Below are positions 11,774-22,873 of a DNA stretch of 64,000 nt, one piece after another. Made by a program: the position numbers and the translations under genes. The first letter of the stretch is position 1; the number at the start of each line of letters is the position of its first letter. Where the stretch lies: assembly GCA_047967505.1 (NCBI GenBank), contig CM106540.1, one strand, 5' to 3'. This DNA is from Dipteris shenzhenensis (taxonomy: Eukaryota; Polypodiophyta; Polypodiopsida; Gleicheniales). The notes under the pieces are model-generated. The model was not told where the DNA came from, did not search any database, and saw nothing but the letters and a program-made list of their open reading frames with translations.

Positions 11774-11850
11774 CTTAAGAGGAAGGCACCCACACTTACT
11801 TCCAAGCTTACACTTAAGAGGAAGGCACCCACACTTACTTCCAAGCTTAA
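11774..11850. repeat. two tandem 39-base repeats in B-1
   Basis: The unit begins CTTAAGAGGAAGGCACCC and includes ACACTTACTTCCAAGCTT; it occurs twice head to tail. The reverse complement pair is at about 38085-38155 in B-4. It lies between the divergent TNP2 and ORF2 genes. Confidence 0.8.
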
Positions 11851-12314
11851 AGGAGAAGAGGGCGAACAAGGAAGAGAAGCAACTTTGAAAAAGGAGAAGA
11901 ACCTTCCATACCTCTATCCAAGGTAAGTCTTTTTGCAGTTGATCTTTTTTGGAAGTTTGCTCTCTTTGGATTTGTACTTTCTCGTATCTAAAAAAAGCAT
12001 GATTTGGGTATCATTGTTACATTTTTGTGTCGGGCGCATGTCCTTTTCTACTTTTTAGAAAAGTCCATTTGTCGGAGTGCGTCTATAGGCGCATCTCAGA
12101 GCGCATCTAAAACCGCATCTACAAGCGTGTTTAGACGCGCGTCTAGCCTATTTGCAGACACAGATAGCCGCGTCTATAGACGCGTTGTTATACGCAAAAA
12201 TAGACACGCTAGTCAGACGCGTTTATAGACATGCTCTAATAGTAATCCTCTCTTCCCTTCCCCTTCCTTCTCAGCTCATCAGTAATCGTCTTTTTTTCTT
12301 TTTTCCAGTTCATC

Positions 12315-13764
12315 ATGTGGCCAGGAAGCGCTTTGGGCTCACCTGATCTCCGAGAGTCTATTTTTAGGGACATATTTAACCTTTTAGGGCACCCTCCTAG
12401 TCCTGCGGAGTTATAGGGTATATGACGCATACTCTAAACCCCCCCAGGAGTCAGCACTATAGACTCCAAACCACCCCACACCAGTTGAGATCACCCCAGC
12501 AGAGTCAACCTAGCCCAGCCGGCTACACATCGTGGGCCCATCTCCCATGCCGTCTTATGCCCCTTCCCCCATGCCGTCTTATGCCCCTTCTGCCATGCCA
12601 TCTTATGCCCCTTCCCCCATGCCGTCCGGAGGTCCTTCTGTCTCGCAGAGACATCGACGTACTCCTGTGCAGTTGAGACTCGGTTCTCTAGCTACGAGTG
12701 GTCCATGTAGTCCCATGCAGTCTCCAGCTACGACTGGCCAGCGTACTAGCTCGACACGACGCGGTAGCAGGCATAGTAGCAGGGAGAGTGGTGGGGGATG
12801 CATGGCACAGTAATTTGGGAGGGGTGGTGGTGGGGATGATGATGATTCAGATGATTTAGACATGCCTCTGGGTGACGGTACGATATTCTATGACATCACT
12901 CAGACAGGAGGCATTTTGATGGATGCACGGGGGAAGGACATCATGGCCTTCATGCGCTCTATAATTGCTAACAATTACAGAGATTGCTTTATCCACTACA
13001 AAGACCAGCCAAAGAGGTTGGCTGATGAGACCCTCGGTGTTGTTCGCTCCAGGTATCCTAACCGCCCCAATCGCTAGTTCATAGATAAATGGGCCAAGTC
13101 AAAGATTATTACAATACTTGGCAATAAAAGATCTTCGCTTAAGAGGCAGGTACTAGCGGAGCTTGCCAGGCTCGAGGGAGGTCAACCACCAAGGGGCCCG
13201 CCCCACACCGCTCACAAGCGTGAGTGAAAGAAAGCAATGAAGTCAACGAGGGAGGACCCCAATTTGCAGCACGTGGAGGCACGAAGGATCCAGATGAAGC
13301 AATATGGAAGCGTGCATTTTGGAGCAGGGGTGTTGATTCATGGGAGGTCCAATTTGTAAGTATCGATCTCAAATTATATTGCTTATGTAGTTTGTTAGGA
13401 GGTTGTTTCTTTGTACTAATGCCTCCGCAAATTGTGTCGTCTTGTAGCTTGATATCATGGGTAGATACCCTACTCCTGTCGAGACAGCCTACCACTGCCA
13501 CCATCGTAGAGGAGATACATGGAGGCACTTCTATCATGACGGGTTGATTATTGTGGAGCAGTATATCCAGGCTACTGGAGCCGCCCCCGAGGTATTTAAA
13601 AGTAGTTAAATAATGTCAATATTATAAGTAAAGATTTGATTTTTCATACATTGATATATAATGTCCCTTGTTTACAGGCCCATGCACAAGACGACGAGGA
13701 AGAAGACGAGGAAGGAGGCACAGAAGGGAGCGCAGAAGGGAGCATGGAAGGGAGCGAGGATTAG
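12315..13764 (+). pseudogene. Transposase_24-like ORF2 of B-1, with stops
   Basis: Start MWPGSALGSPD at 12315, just after a TTTTTTCCAG acceptor; the leader donor AAG|GTAAGT is at 11923, so a 386-base leader intron holding AGACGCG repeats is likely. Coding exons: 12315-13355, 13448-13591 and 13679-13764. There is a proline-rich repeat (PSPMPSYA four times, about 12540-12625), a GGGGDDDDSDD acidic stretch, then the Transposase_24-like part (TIFYDITQTGG, ARGKDIMAFMRS, CFIHYKDQPKR, ARLEGGQPPRG). Exon 2 reads GRYPTPV and RRGDTWRHFYHDG. Exon 3 is an acidic E/G-rich tail. In-frame stops lie near 12412, 12810, 13075 and 13228, so the gene is dead. Confidence 0.75.
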
Positions 13765-14079
13765 TCATAGAAGTAGTGCTAGCTACTCTTTTTTGTACTT
13801 AAAGCCACTGGCTTGGATTCGTGCCTCTTGTATATACACTCCTCTTATTTTTTGTACTTGAAGCCACACGACATGGCTTAGCTTCGTGCTATATGTACAT
13901 ACAAGCACTTTTTGAGCTTTCAATTTTATTGCGTTTTGGAGTTGTAATGTTTTAATTGGAATTGTAATTAAAATGCGGTTGGCTGTAAGAATTGAATTAC
14001 ACAATGTGGAAATGGGATTCTTGTAGCTATATAGCATACACAACATACATAGCATTCTGTAAATTTAAAAAAAAATATT

Positions 14080-14390
14080 ATAAAGCACATCTATCAATGC
14101 ATCTATAAATGTGTCTATATATGCGTCTGTCTGTTCGAGAAGCATCTATTTGCATGTCTATAAACGCGTTTAAAAATGCGTCTATACACACGTTTAACGA
14201 TGCATCTATCTGTTTTTTAAATTTTTAAGCAGAGCATCTATTTACGCGTCTAAATACACGTCTATACACGCATGTGTCTACTATATAGATGAGGTGTTAG
14301 ACGCGGGTCTGTAGACGTGCAAATAGACGTGCTAGTAAGTTTTTTATTTAGTTCAATAAATACGTCTGTGTGCGCGTCTGTAGGTGCTTT
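14080..14390. repeat. B-1 right subterminal repeats
   Basis: AGACGCG/CGCGTCTA-type motifs in both directions, including ATAAACGCGTTT and ATAGACGTGC, running to the right terminus. Similar stretches are at 19715-20035, 45000-45310 and, reversed, 35925-35960. Confidence 0.8.
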
Positions 14391-14714
14391 GTCTTGTTGT
14401 GCAACCACCAGATATCCATGGTATGAATCCATGATATGGAATACATATTTCTTATCACATACTTCTTCATTCCTTCGGATACACCATGCAGCATGAATGT
14501 AAGAAAATATGAATCGGTGTGCTTTTAGCCTATGTGCTTATCCGTAATAAGTAGGATACTTTAACTAGGTAGACTTATAATTACTTAAAGTAAAGCCTTT
14601 GCAAAGGATCGTACCTAGTATTGGCTATATCCAACCTGTTGTACAAATCAAGAAAATTGCACAAATCAAGAATTTTCTTGATTTGTGCAACAGATTGGAT
14701 ATACGGTTGGTTGG

Positions 14715-16262
14715 ATAAACTATAAATAATTAATACCAAAACATCTTAACCACCGTAAATCTTAAACTTTAAACATTTGATTCATAATCCCTAAACTCCT
14801 AAACAATAAATCCTAAACCCTAGATCCTAAACTCTAAATCCTAAACCCTAAATCCTAAATCCTAAACCCTAAACCCTAAACCCTAACCCTAAACCCTAAC
14901 CCTAAATCTTAAATCCTAAACCTAAACCCTAAACCCTAACCCTAAAATACAACCAAAATTTAATGAATTTTTTTGATTTGTGCAACAGGTTCGATATATT
15001 CGCCAACCTGTTGCACAAATTTAAAAAATTGCACAAATCAAGAATTTTCTTGATTTATGCAACATATTGGATATACGGTTGGGGGTGCACCCCCAATGGA
15101 TATATCTAACCTATTTCACAAATGAAGAATTTTCTTAATTTGTGCAACAGGTTGGGGGATATATCCAATCTGTTGCACAAATCAAGAAAATTCCTTGATT
15201 TGAGCAAGAAATTAGATATACCTCCCAATCTGTTGTAAGAGGTTGGGGGATATATCCAATCTGTTGCACAAATCAATAATTTTGGTGACTTGTGCAACAG
15301 ATTGGATATATCCCCCAACCTATTGCTCAAGCAATAGGTTGGGGTGATATATCCAACCTATTGCACAAATCAAGAAAATTACAAAAAACAAGAATTTTCT
15401 TAATTTGTGCAACAAATTGGATATAGAGTTGGGGGTGCACCCCCAACCTGTTGCTTGAGCAACAGGTTGGGGGATATATCCAACCTATTCTACAAGTTAA
15501 GAATTTTCTTGATTTCTGCAACAAGTTGGATTGAGCATTAAGGTGGGGGATATATCCAACCAGTTGCACAAATCAAGAAAATTCTTGATTTGTGGAACAG
15601 GTTGGGGGGTATATCAACTTGTTGCACAAATTGAGAAAATTCTTGACTTGTGGAACATGTTGGGTGATATATACAACTTATTCTACAAGTCAAGAATTTT
15701 CTTGATTTGTGCAATAGGTTTATATATCCCCCAACCTGTTCCACAAGTCAAGAATTTTCTTGATTTGTGCAACAGGTTGGATATATCCCCCACCTTGTTG
15801 CTCAATCCAACTTGTTGCAAAAATCAAGAAAATTCTTAACTTGTGGAATAGGTTGGATATATCCCCCAACCTGTTGCTCAAGCAACAGGTTGGGGGTGCA
15901 CCCCCAACCGTATATCCAATTTGTTGCACAAATCAAGAAAATTCTTGTTTTTTGTAATTTTCTTGATTTGTGCAATAGGTTGGATATATCACCCCAACCT
16001 GTTGCTTGAGCAATAGGTTGGGGGATATATCCAACCTATTGCACAAATCAAAAAATTCATTAAATTTTGGTTGTATTTTAGGGTTAGGATTTAGGGTTTA
16101 GGGTTTAGGATTTAGGATTTAGGGTTTAGGCGTTAGGATTTAGAGTTTTGGGTTTTGGGTTTAGGATTTAGTGTTTAGGAGTTTAGGATTTAGGGATTAA
16201 ATGTTTAAAGTTTAGGATTTATGGTGGTTAAGATGTTTTGGTATTAATTGTTTCAAGTTTAT
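14715..16262. repeat. 1.5 kb palindrome with telomere-like arms (unit 1a)
   Basis: The left arm begins ATTAATACCAAAACATCTTA and the right arm ends with its complement TAAGATGTTTTGGTATTAAT (16228-16247). Going inward, the left arm has CCCTAAA/CCTAAAT repeats (14800-14946) and the right arm TTTAGGG/ATTTAGG (16078-16200). Next is CAACCAAAATTTAATGAA and its complement. The centre (15000-16050) is an array of nested short palindromes: TTGCACAAATCAAGAA with its mirror, CCAACCTGTTGC with its mirror, and GTTGGGGGTGCACCCCCAAC. The telomere-like repeats face outward as at chromosome ends. All reading frames here are by-products. Confidence 0.88.
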
Positions 16263-16390
16263 GATGTAGGGTTCAGGTTTAATGCCTTCTCTGCTAGTTT
16301 TAATATAAAAGTTATTAAGTAATAATAAGCTCAATGATTATTTATTGTGTCTTTTTTTGAGTTGCTAATCTATTTTTGTACATAAAATAG

Positions 16391-16732
16391 GTATTCACCG
16401 TAACAGAGGATATGGATGTGGTCTTATATAAGAAAAATGAAGTGGTGGCTTTTGGACGAATTCATAGTCTTGATCCTATGAATGTATGTCATTTCCAATG
16501 TTGTGGTGAGAGAAGATGTGTAGTGATAATCACCAACGTTGTGAATCCTGAAGTGCATTTAAAATATCCACATGGAGACTTTGAAACATTGGGAGATATC
16601 TTACAATGTGACATATTTGATATGCAAGCACACAGAATGCTCTGGGACCAAGACGAAATTATTCCAAAGACATACTTTCAAGATATCAAGAAAACTTATT
16701 TTGAGGGAAAAAAAGTAGAGATGTTATCTTGA
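16391..16732 (+). pseudogene. C-terminal exon of a Transposase_24-type protein (unit 1a)
   Basis: An AAAATAG acceptor precedes an exon reading VFTVTEDMDVVLY. It continues through EVVAFGRIHS, HLKYPHG and FETLGDILQCDIFD. The pattern V(V)LY, VAxG, then V, then FxTLGD resembles the C-terminal domain that follows Transposase_24 in plant CACTA proteins; this is pattern memory, not a search result. In this copy a TGA at 16730 replaces the TGC (Cys) of the others. No upstream exons are recognisable in the unit. Confidence 0.55.
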
Positions 16733-17106
16733 TCCGGAGAAGTTTTAACAGTTAGGAGACTACTGTTATTATTATTATAGTTATTGGATAGGGGCACCAT
16801 GCACAAGTTTGGGAATTATAGCTTCATTGAGCCATATTTTTTTAAATTAGAGGTCACCACTTGACTTTTTAGCTTAATAAGGCCATATTTGTATATAAGT
16901 AACCCATTTAGTGCTCTAATAAACCCAATTTTTGAGCTCACTAAGTGAAGTTGAGTGGAGAGGATATGCTCAAAAAAAAAGTCCAAACCAGCAGAGAAAG
17001 TCTAAAAATTTTGAATAGTGTGTTTTTTGGGCTGCTTTCTTTTGAAAAAGAGCAACCCCCAAATGCCTTTCATTGAAGAAAGGGGTCTTTGGGTCCTTCG
17101 TGAATT

Positions 17107-17275
17107 GTGACATCGGTTTCCCCTTTAGACCACACACCTTATCCATGGTTGGCATTTTCATCTTTGACAAAACTCGGTTTGCCACTTCCCGAGGAACTAG
17201 TACTTGTAGCTAACCCGTGCTTTTTTGAGTGCAATGGGCAATTTCCAGTCGCCTTCCATCACTGCCCGCATTTGC
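17107..17275 (-). pseudogene. unrecognised conserved coding segment (unit 1a)
   Basis: On the minus strand this reads RYLQELVP-like, then ANRVLSKM, MPTMDK and GLKGKPMSQF. Four other C units carry it at matching places (about 22874-23040, 27505-27655, 48174-48340, 62636-62760). In the other copies the segment ends at a CATTTAG|GTATCA donor-like border. I do not recognise the family. In this copy the downstream part is replaced by hairpin sequence. Confidence 0.35.
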
Positions 17276-17589
17276 CCAAATCAGTCATTTTACATCATTT
17301 CATGATCACCTCAAATGCATGATAGTTAATTAATAGGTGAGGATCTATAGATCAATTTACAAATCTAGTCCACCTGTATCGGAGTAAACCGGGAATCTGA
17401 TCTCTATGTTGCCTTGCAAGTTGCCATCTTGTCCACTTGCACACTTTGGAGAGGGATGCAAAAATCAAACACAATGCTGACGAGAAGTTACCTTCAAAAG
17501 TTGATCCATCAGATCATGACAGTGTTTGAATTGAGAGAACTAGGCCATGGAGGAGATTATGAGAAGGCAGAAGCATAATAGAGCCTGTA

Positions 17590-18455
17590 TAAACTGACTT
17601 ACCAACCCAATAGCATAGCTCAAATCTGGCTTGGTAATAGTCATATAAATCAATCATCCTACTATGCATCTATGCATAGCAGGGTTTGCCAAAAGCTCAC
17701 CTGCATCTGCGCTCAGCTTCACATTCTGCTCCAAAGGAACTGAAATAGGCTTACAACCTATCATCCCATATTTTGATAGCATGTCCAATCCATACTGCCT
17801 CTGCAAGAGCCATATCCCACTTGTGGATCTAATCACCTCAATGCCCAAGAAGTAACGCAACTCTCCCAAATCCTTCATCTCAAAGTTTTGCTTCAACAGC
17901 ATTTTCACATGAAGGATATCTTCATCACTATCACCTGTGATGATCGAATCATCCACATAAGAGTGACCTGCATTCACATCAACCATGGGCTGAACTACTT
18001 TCTCTTCTCCCTTTCGTGATACTTGCATACCACTATCTACATTGCTTTGAGGAGATTCTCTTGATCTCAATCTGCCTGTCCATGGCAAAGTATGTGAACC
18101 ACTGCTAGAGGACACTACAGGTCCACTAATATTTTGTGATTGCTGTTGTGAACTCTGTGCAGCATTACCATTTTGTGCATCTACATCATCAATCACATTT
18201 ACTGGTTTATACTAGCTGCTCATCTCATCAAAAACAACATCTTTGCTCATTGTAAACTTACGAGTAGAAGGGTTATAGCATCTATACCCTTTCTGCTGTA
18301 GAGAATAACCAATAAAGATGCACTTCTCAGCTTTTGGATCCAACTTGGATCTCAACTCATCTGGCACATGAACATAGGCAATGCAACCAAAAACTTTCAA
18401 ATGAGAAATATCTGGTTTCCTACCAATATACCTCTCCTCTGGAGTCATGCCATGT
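17590..18455 (-). pseudogene. Ty1/copia polyprotein fragment
   Basis: On the minus strand: the end of the integrase region (GMTPEERYIGRKPD, SHLKVFGCIAYVHVP, CIFIGYS), a TAG stop at about 18214, an S/Q-rich spacer, then the reverse transcriptase YVDD box (HSYVDDSIITGDS) and FEMKDLGELRYFLGIEV, continuing to LSYAIGLVSQF near 17590. Most of the RT before YVDD is missing (spacer and YVDD are joined near 17970), so it is internally deleted. No LTRs are seen. It sits between the truncated end of C unit 1a and the truncated start of B-2. Confidence 0.88.
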
Positions 18456-18463
18456 ATTGTTCA

Positions 18464-19400
18464 GGTGATTTAGATGTGCCTCCAGGTGATGGTACGATAT
18501 TCTATGACATCACTCAGACAGGAGGCATCTTGATGGATGCACGGGGGAAGGACATCATGGCCTTCATGCGCTCTGTAATTGCTAACAATTACAGAGATTG
18601 CTTTATCCACTACAAAGACCAGCCAAAGAGGTCGGTTGATGAGACCCTCGCTGCTGTTCGCTGTAGGTATCCTAACCGCCCCTATCTCCAGTTCACAGAT
18701 AAATGGGCCAAGTCAAAGATTGTTATGATACTTGGCAATAAAGGATCTTCGCTTAAGAGGCAGGCACTAGCGGAGCTTGCCAGGCTCGAGGGAGGTCAAC
18801 CACCAAGGGGCTCGGTCGCCCCACACCGCTCACAAGCGTGAGTGGAAGAAAGCAATGAAGTCAGTGAGGGAGGACCCCAGTCTACAGCACGTGGAGGCAC
18901 GAAGGATCTAGATAGAGCAATATGGAAGCATGTATTTTGGAGCAAGGGGTGTTGATTCATGGGAGGCCCAATTTGTAAGTCTCGATCTCAAATTATATTG
19001 CTTATGTAGTTTATTAGGAGGTTGTTTCTTTGTACTAATCCCTCCGCAAATTGTTTCGTCTTGTAGCTTGATATCATGGGCAGATACCCTACTCCTGTCG
19101 AGACAACCTACCACCACCACCATCGCAGAGGAGATACATGGAGGCACTTCTATCATGATGGGTTGATTACTGAGGAGTAGTATATCTAGGCTACTGGAGC
19201 GGCCCCCAAGGTATTTGAAAGTAATTAAATAATGTCAATATTATAATTAAAGATTTGATTTTTCATACATTGATATATGTTGTCCCTTGTTTACAAGCCT
19301 ATGCACAAGACGACGAGAAAGAAGACGCGGAAGGAGGCATAGAAGGGAGTGCAGAAGGGAGCGCAGAAGCGAGCATGGAAGGGAGCAAGGATTAGTTGTA
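18464..19400 (+). pseudogene. Transposase_24-like ORF2 fragment of B-2
   Basis: Exon 1 is partial (18464-18974): TIFYDITQTGG, ARGKDIMAFMRS, ETLAAVRCRYPNRP, LAELARLEGGQPP. An extra base or bases near 18812 (GGCTCGGTCGCCCC against GGGCCCGCCCC) shifts the frame before the HKREWKK part. Exon 2 (about 19067-19209) keeps GRYPTPVETTYH but has a TAG at GAGGAGTAG. The third exon region (19297-19397) has a TAG in place of a Gln codon. It is clearly non-functional. Confidence 0.75.
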
Positions 19401-20055
19401 GAAGTAGTGCTAGCTACTCTTTTTTGTACTTAAAGCCACTGGCTTGGCTTCGTGCCTCTTGTATATACACTCCTCTTATTTTTTATACTGAAGCCACATG
19501 ACGTGGCTTAGCTTCGTGCTATATGTACATACAAGCACATTTTGAGCTTTCAATTTTATTGCGTTTTGGAGTTGTAATATTTTATTTGGAATTGTAATTA
19601 AAATGCGGTTGGCTGTAAGAATTGAATTACACAATGTGGAAATGGGATTCTTGTAACTATATAGCATACACAACATACACAGCATTTTGTAAATTTTTAA
19701 AAAAATATTATAAAGCGCATCTATCTGTGCATCTATAAATGCGTCTATATACATGTCTGTCTGTTCGAGAAGCGTCTATTTGTGCATCTATAAACGTGTT
19801 TATAAAACCGTTTAAAAACACATCTATACACGCGTTTAACGATGCATCTGTCTGTTTTTTAAAATTTTAAGTAGAGCATCTATTTAGGCATCTAAATGCA
19901 CGTCTATATGCGCGTGTGTCTACTATATAGACGCGCTGTTAGATGCAGGTCTCTAGACACAAAAATAGACGTGCAAATAGATGCGCCCATATGTTTTTTA
20001 TTTAGTTCAATAAACGCGTCTGTGTGCACATCTGCAGGTGCTTTGTCTTGTTGTG
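18464..20055 (+). mobile_element. element B-2, right-hand part only
   Basis: Collinear with 12852-14401 of B-1 and 43757-45332 of B-3. It starts inside the acidic stretch of ORF2 (DLDVPPGDG) where the copia fragment ends. The right terminus TGTCTTGTTGTG ends at 20055 and is followed by CAA and the C unit start, so it uses the same insertion site as B-1. The left half, with TNP2, is gone. Confidence 0.85.
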
Positions 20056-20369
20056 CAACTACCAGATATCCATGGTATGAATCCATGATATGGAATACAT
20101 ATTTCTTATCACATACTTCTTCATTTCTTTGAATACACCATGCAGCATGAATGTAAGAAAATATGAATCGCTGTGCTTCTAGCCTATGTTCTTATCCGTA
20201 ATAAGTAGGATACTTTAACTAGGTAGACTTATAATTACTTAAAGTAAAGCCTTTGCAAAGGATCGTACCTAGTATTGGCTATATCCAACCTGTTACACAA
20301 ATCAAGAAAATTGCATAAATCAAGAATTTTCTTGATTTGTGCAACAGATTGGATACACGGTAAGTTGGA

Positions 20370-21605
20370 TAAACTTTAAACAAGTAATACCAAAACATCT
20401 TAACCATCGTAAATCTTAAACTTTAAACATTTAATTCCTAAACCCTAAAATCCTAAACAATAAATCCTTAACCCTAAATCCTAAACTCTAAATCCTAAAC
20501 CCTAAATCCTAAATCCTAAACTCTAAACCCTAAACCCTAACCCTAAATCCTAACCCTAAATCCTAAATCCTAAATCCTAAACCTAAACCCTATACCCTAA
20601 CCCTAAAATACAACTAAAATTTAATGAAATTTTTTTGCTTTGTGCAACAGGTTGGATATATCCCCCAACCTGTTGCACAAATTAAAAAAATTGCACAAAT
20701 CAAGAATTTTCTTGATTTATGCAACATATTGAATATACGGTTGGGGGTGCACCCCCAACCTGTTGCTTGAGCAACAGGTTGGGGGATATATCCAACCTGC
20801 TCCACAAGTCAAGAATTTTCTTAATTTGTGCAACAGGTTGGGGGATATATCCAATCTATTGCACAAATCAAGAAAATTCCTTGATTTGTGCAACAAATTG
20901 GATATACCTCCCAACCTGTTGTAAGAGGTTGGGGGACATATCCAATCTGTTGCACAAATCAATAATTTTGTTGACTTGTGCAACAGATTGGATATATCCC
21001 CCAACCTATATATACAACTTGTTCTACAAGTCAAGAATTTTCTCGATTTGTGCAGCAGGTTGATATACCCCCCAACCTGTTCCACAAGTCAAGAATTTTC
21101 TTAATTTGTGCAACATATCCCCCACCATGTTGCTCAATCCAACTTGTTGAGAAATCAAGAAAATTCTTAACTTGTGGAATAGGTTGGATATATCCCCCAA
21201 CCTGTTGCTCAAGCAATAGGTTTGGGGTGCACCCCCAACCGTATATCCAATTTGTTGCACAAATCAAGAAAAATCTTGTTTTTTGTAATTTTCTTGATTC
21301 GTGCAATAGGTTGGATATATCACCCCAACCTGTTGCTTGAGCAAGAGGTTGGGGGATATATCCAACCTATTGTACAAATAAAAAAAATTCATTAAATTTT
21401 GGTTGTATTTTAGGGCTAGGATTTAGGGTTTAGGGTTTAGGATTTAGGATTTAGGGTTTAGGGTTTAGGATTTAGAGTTTCGGGTTTAGGGTTTAGGATT
21501 TAGTGTTTAGGAGTTTAGGATTTAGGGATTAAATGTTTAAACTTTAGGATTTACGGTGGTTAAAATGCTTTGGTATTAATTGTTTAAAGTTTATGATGTA
21601 GAGTT
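20370..21605. repeat. telomere-like palindrome, unit 1b
   Basis: Same build as in unit 1a: CCCTAAA-type tract at 20432-20608, the CCAACCTGTTG/TTGCACAAATC palindrome array at 20640-21370, TTTAGGG-type tract at 21410-21530, with outer arms ACCAAAACATCTTAACCA and its mirror. About 300 bases shorter in the centre than unit 1a. Confidence 0.85.
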
Positions 21606-21723
21606 CAAGTTTAATGCCTTCTTTGCTTGTTTTAATATAAAAGCTATTAAGTAATAATAAGCTCAATGATTATTTATTGTGTCTTTTTTTTGAGTTGCTA
21701 ATCTATTTTGGTACATAAAACAG

Positions 21724-22113
21724 GTATTCACCCTAACAAGGGATATGGATGTGGTGTTATATAAGAAGAATGAAGTGGTGGCTTTTGGACGAATTCATAG
21801 TCTTGATCTTATGAATGTATGTCATTTTCAACGTTGTGGTGAGAGAAGATGTGTAGTGATAATCAACAACGTTGTAAATCCTGAAGTGCATTTAAAATAT
21901 CCACATGGAGACTTTGAAACATTGGGAGATATCTTACAATGTGACATATTTGATATGCAAGCACACAGAATGCTCTGGCACCAAGACGAAACTGTTCCAA
22001 AGACATACTTTCAAGATATCAAGAAAACTTATTTTGAGGGTAAAAAAGTAGAGATGTTATCTTGCTCCGGAGAATTTTTAACAGTTAGGAGACTACTGTT
22101 ATTATTAATATAG
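21724..22113 (+). pseudogene. C-terminal exon of a Transposase_24-type protein (unit 1b)
   Basis: Exon after a CAG acceptor, starting VFTLTRDMDVVLY and open to 22113. It has EVVAFGRIHS, HLKYPHG and TLGDILQCD as in the other four copies, and keeps the Cys where unit 1a has a stop (LSCSGEF). The frame ends in LLLLI, unlike units 2b and 2c, because a 200-base stretch present there is absent here. No upstream exons are seen, so it is a relic or a lone exon. Confidence 0.5.
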
Positions 22114-22873
22114 TTATTGGATAGGGGCACCATGCACAAGTTTGGGAATTATAGCTTCATTAAGCCATATTTTTTTAAATTAGAGGTCACCACTTGACTT
22201 TTTAGCTTAATAAGGCCATATTTTGTATATAAGTGACCCATTTAGTGCTCTAATAAATCCAATTTTTGAGCTCACTAAGTGAAGTTGAGTGGAGAGGCTA
22301 TGCTCAAAAAAAAAGTCCAAACCAGCAGAGAAAGTCCAAAAAATTTGAATAGTGTGTTTTTTGGGCTGCTTTCTTTGAAAAAAAGCAACCCCCAAACCCC
22401 TTTCATTGAAGAAAGGGGTCTTTGGGTCCTTTTTTTACCATGGCATGGAGACCTCTTTCTTCAATGAAAGGGATTTTTGGGCTGCTTTCTTGCAAAAAAA
22501 GGTAGCTTGAAAATGCCTTTCTTCAAAGAAAGGGGTCTTTGGGCCCAAATGATTTTGCTCAAAAAATAGAAAGTCCCATTGTTAATGAAGCCCACTACAG
22601 AACCTGGTCACCAAAAGTTGAAAGGTTGAAAATTAGAGCATGCCTACACCATGCAAAATGCTGTCATACTTCCACTCCTAAAGTTCCACATACTATAGCC
22701 GCTTTGATAAGGCAGCATGACGATCGATCGGACATGCTTCATGCACCGGACCACCAAAATGCTCCCCTACTACCCAAAAGTTTTCATCCACTTTCTTGAC
22801 CGCTTTGTACGTCCCTTGCACCTTACAACCTGCACGCAATAGCCCTTCCATAAATATGATACCTAAATGTGGT

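Larger units (their letters stand above)
7774..14401 (+). mobile_element. CACTA-like element B-1, complete ends
   Basis: The left terminus is CACAACAACACAAAGCA (from 7774). The right terminus ends TGCTTTGTCTTGTTGTG (to 14401), its reverse complement with two differences. Both are followed inward by AGACGCG-rich subterminal repeats. Flanking CAA at 7771-7773 and 14402-14404 is a 3-base target duplication. The unoccupied site TTTAGCAACCACCAG is present at 24334-24348 and 59454-59468, which fixes both boundaries. It carries a TNP2 transposase on the minus strand and a Transposase_24-like gene on the plus strand, transcribed apart from each other. CACTA elements have 3-base duplications, but the termini here start CACAA rather than CACTA. 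Both genes are damaged. Confidence 0.92.
14405..17580 (+). mobile_element. family C unit 1a
   Basis: One of five copies of a unit that starts CCACCAGATATCCATGG. In order it holds the telomere-like palindrome (14715-16262), an intron and exon of a Transposase_24-type protein (16391-16732), a conserved 16740-16980 stretch, short GAAAGGGG hairpins (16990-17095) and a reversed unrecognised coding segment (17107-17275). At 17580 the copy changes into a copia fragment at AATAGAGCC; other copies continue AATAGAGGTTTGAG. I cannot see terminal repeats for the whole unit, so whether C is one transposon or a tandemly duplicated host region is open. A decayed DNA transposon is my best guess. Confidence 0.6.

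Noticed and set aside
14800-14946. A true telomere or chromosome end
   Set aside because: The CCCTAAA-type repeats are short and degenerate (many CCTAAAT variants), occur in five interstitial copies and are followed by ordinary sequence on both sides.
15106-16009. Many CNRLDISPNLLHK-type reading frames in the palindrome arrays
   Set aside because: They appear on both strands and in several frames at once, which marks repeat translation, not coding.
14990-16050. A CRISPR-like array, because of repeated 30-50 base palindromic words
   Set aside because: Spacing is irregular, there are no unique spacers, the DNA is eukaryotic and the words are themselves mirror images.
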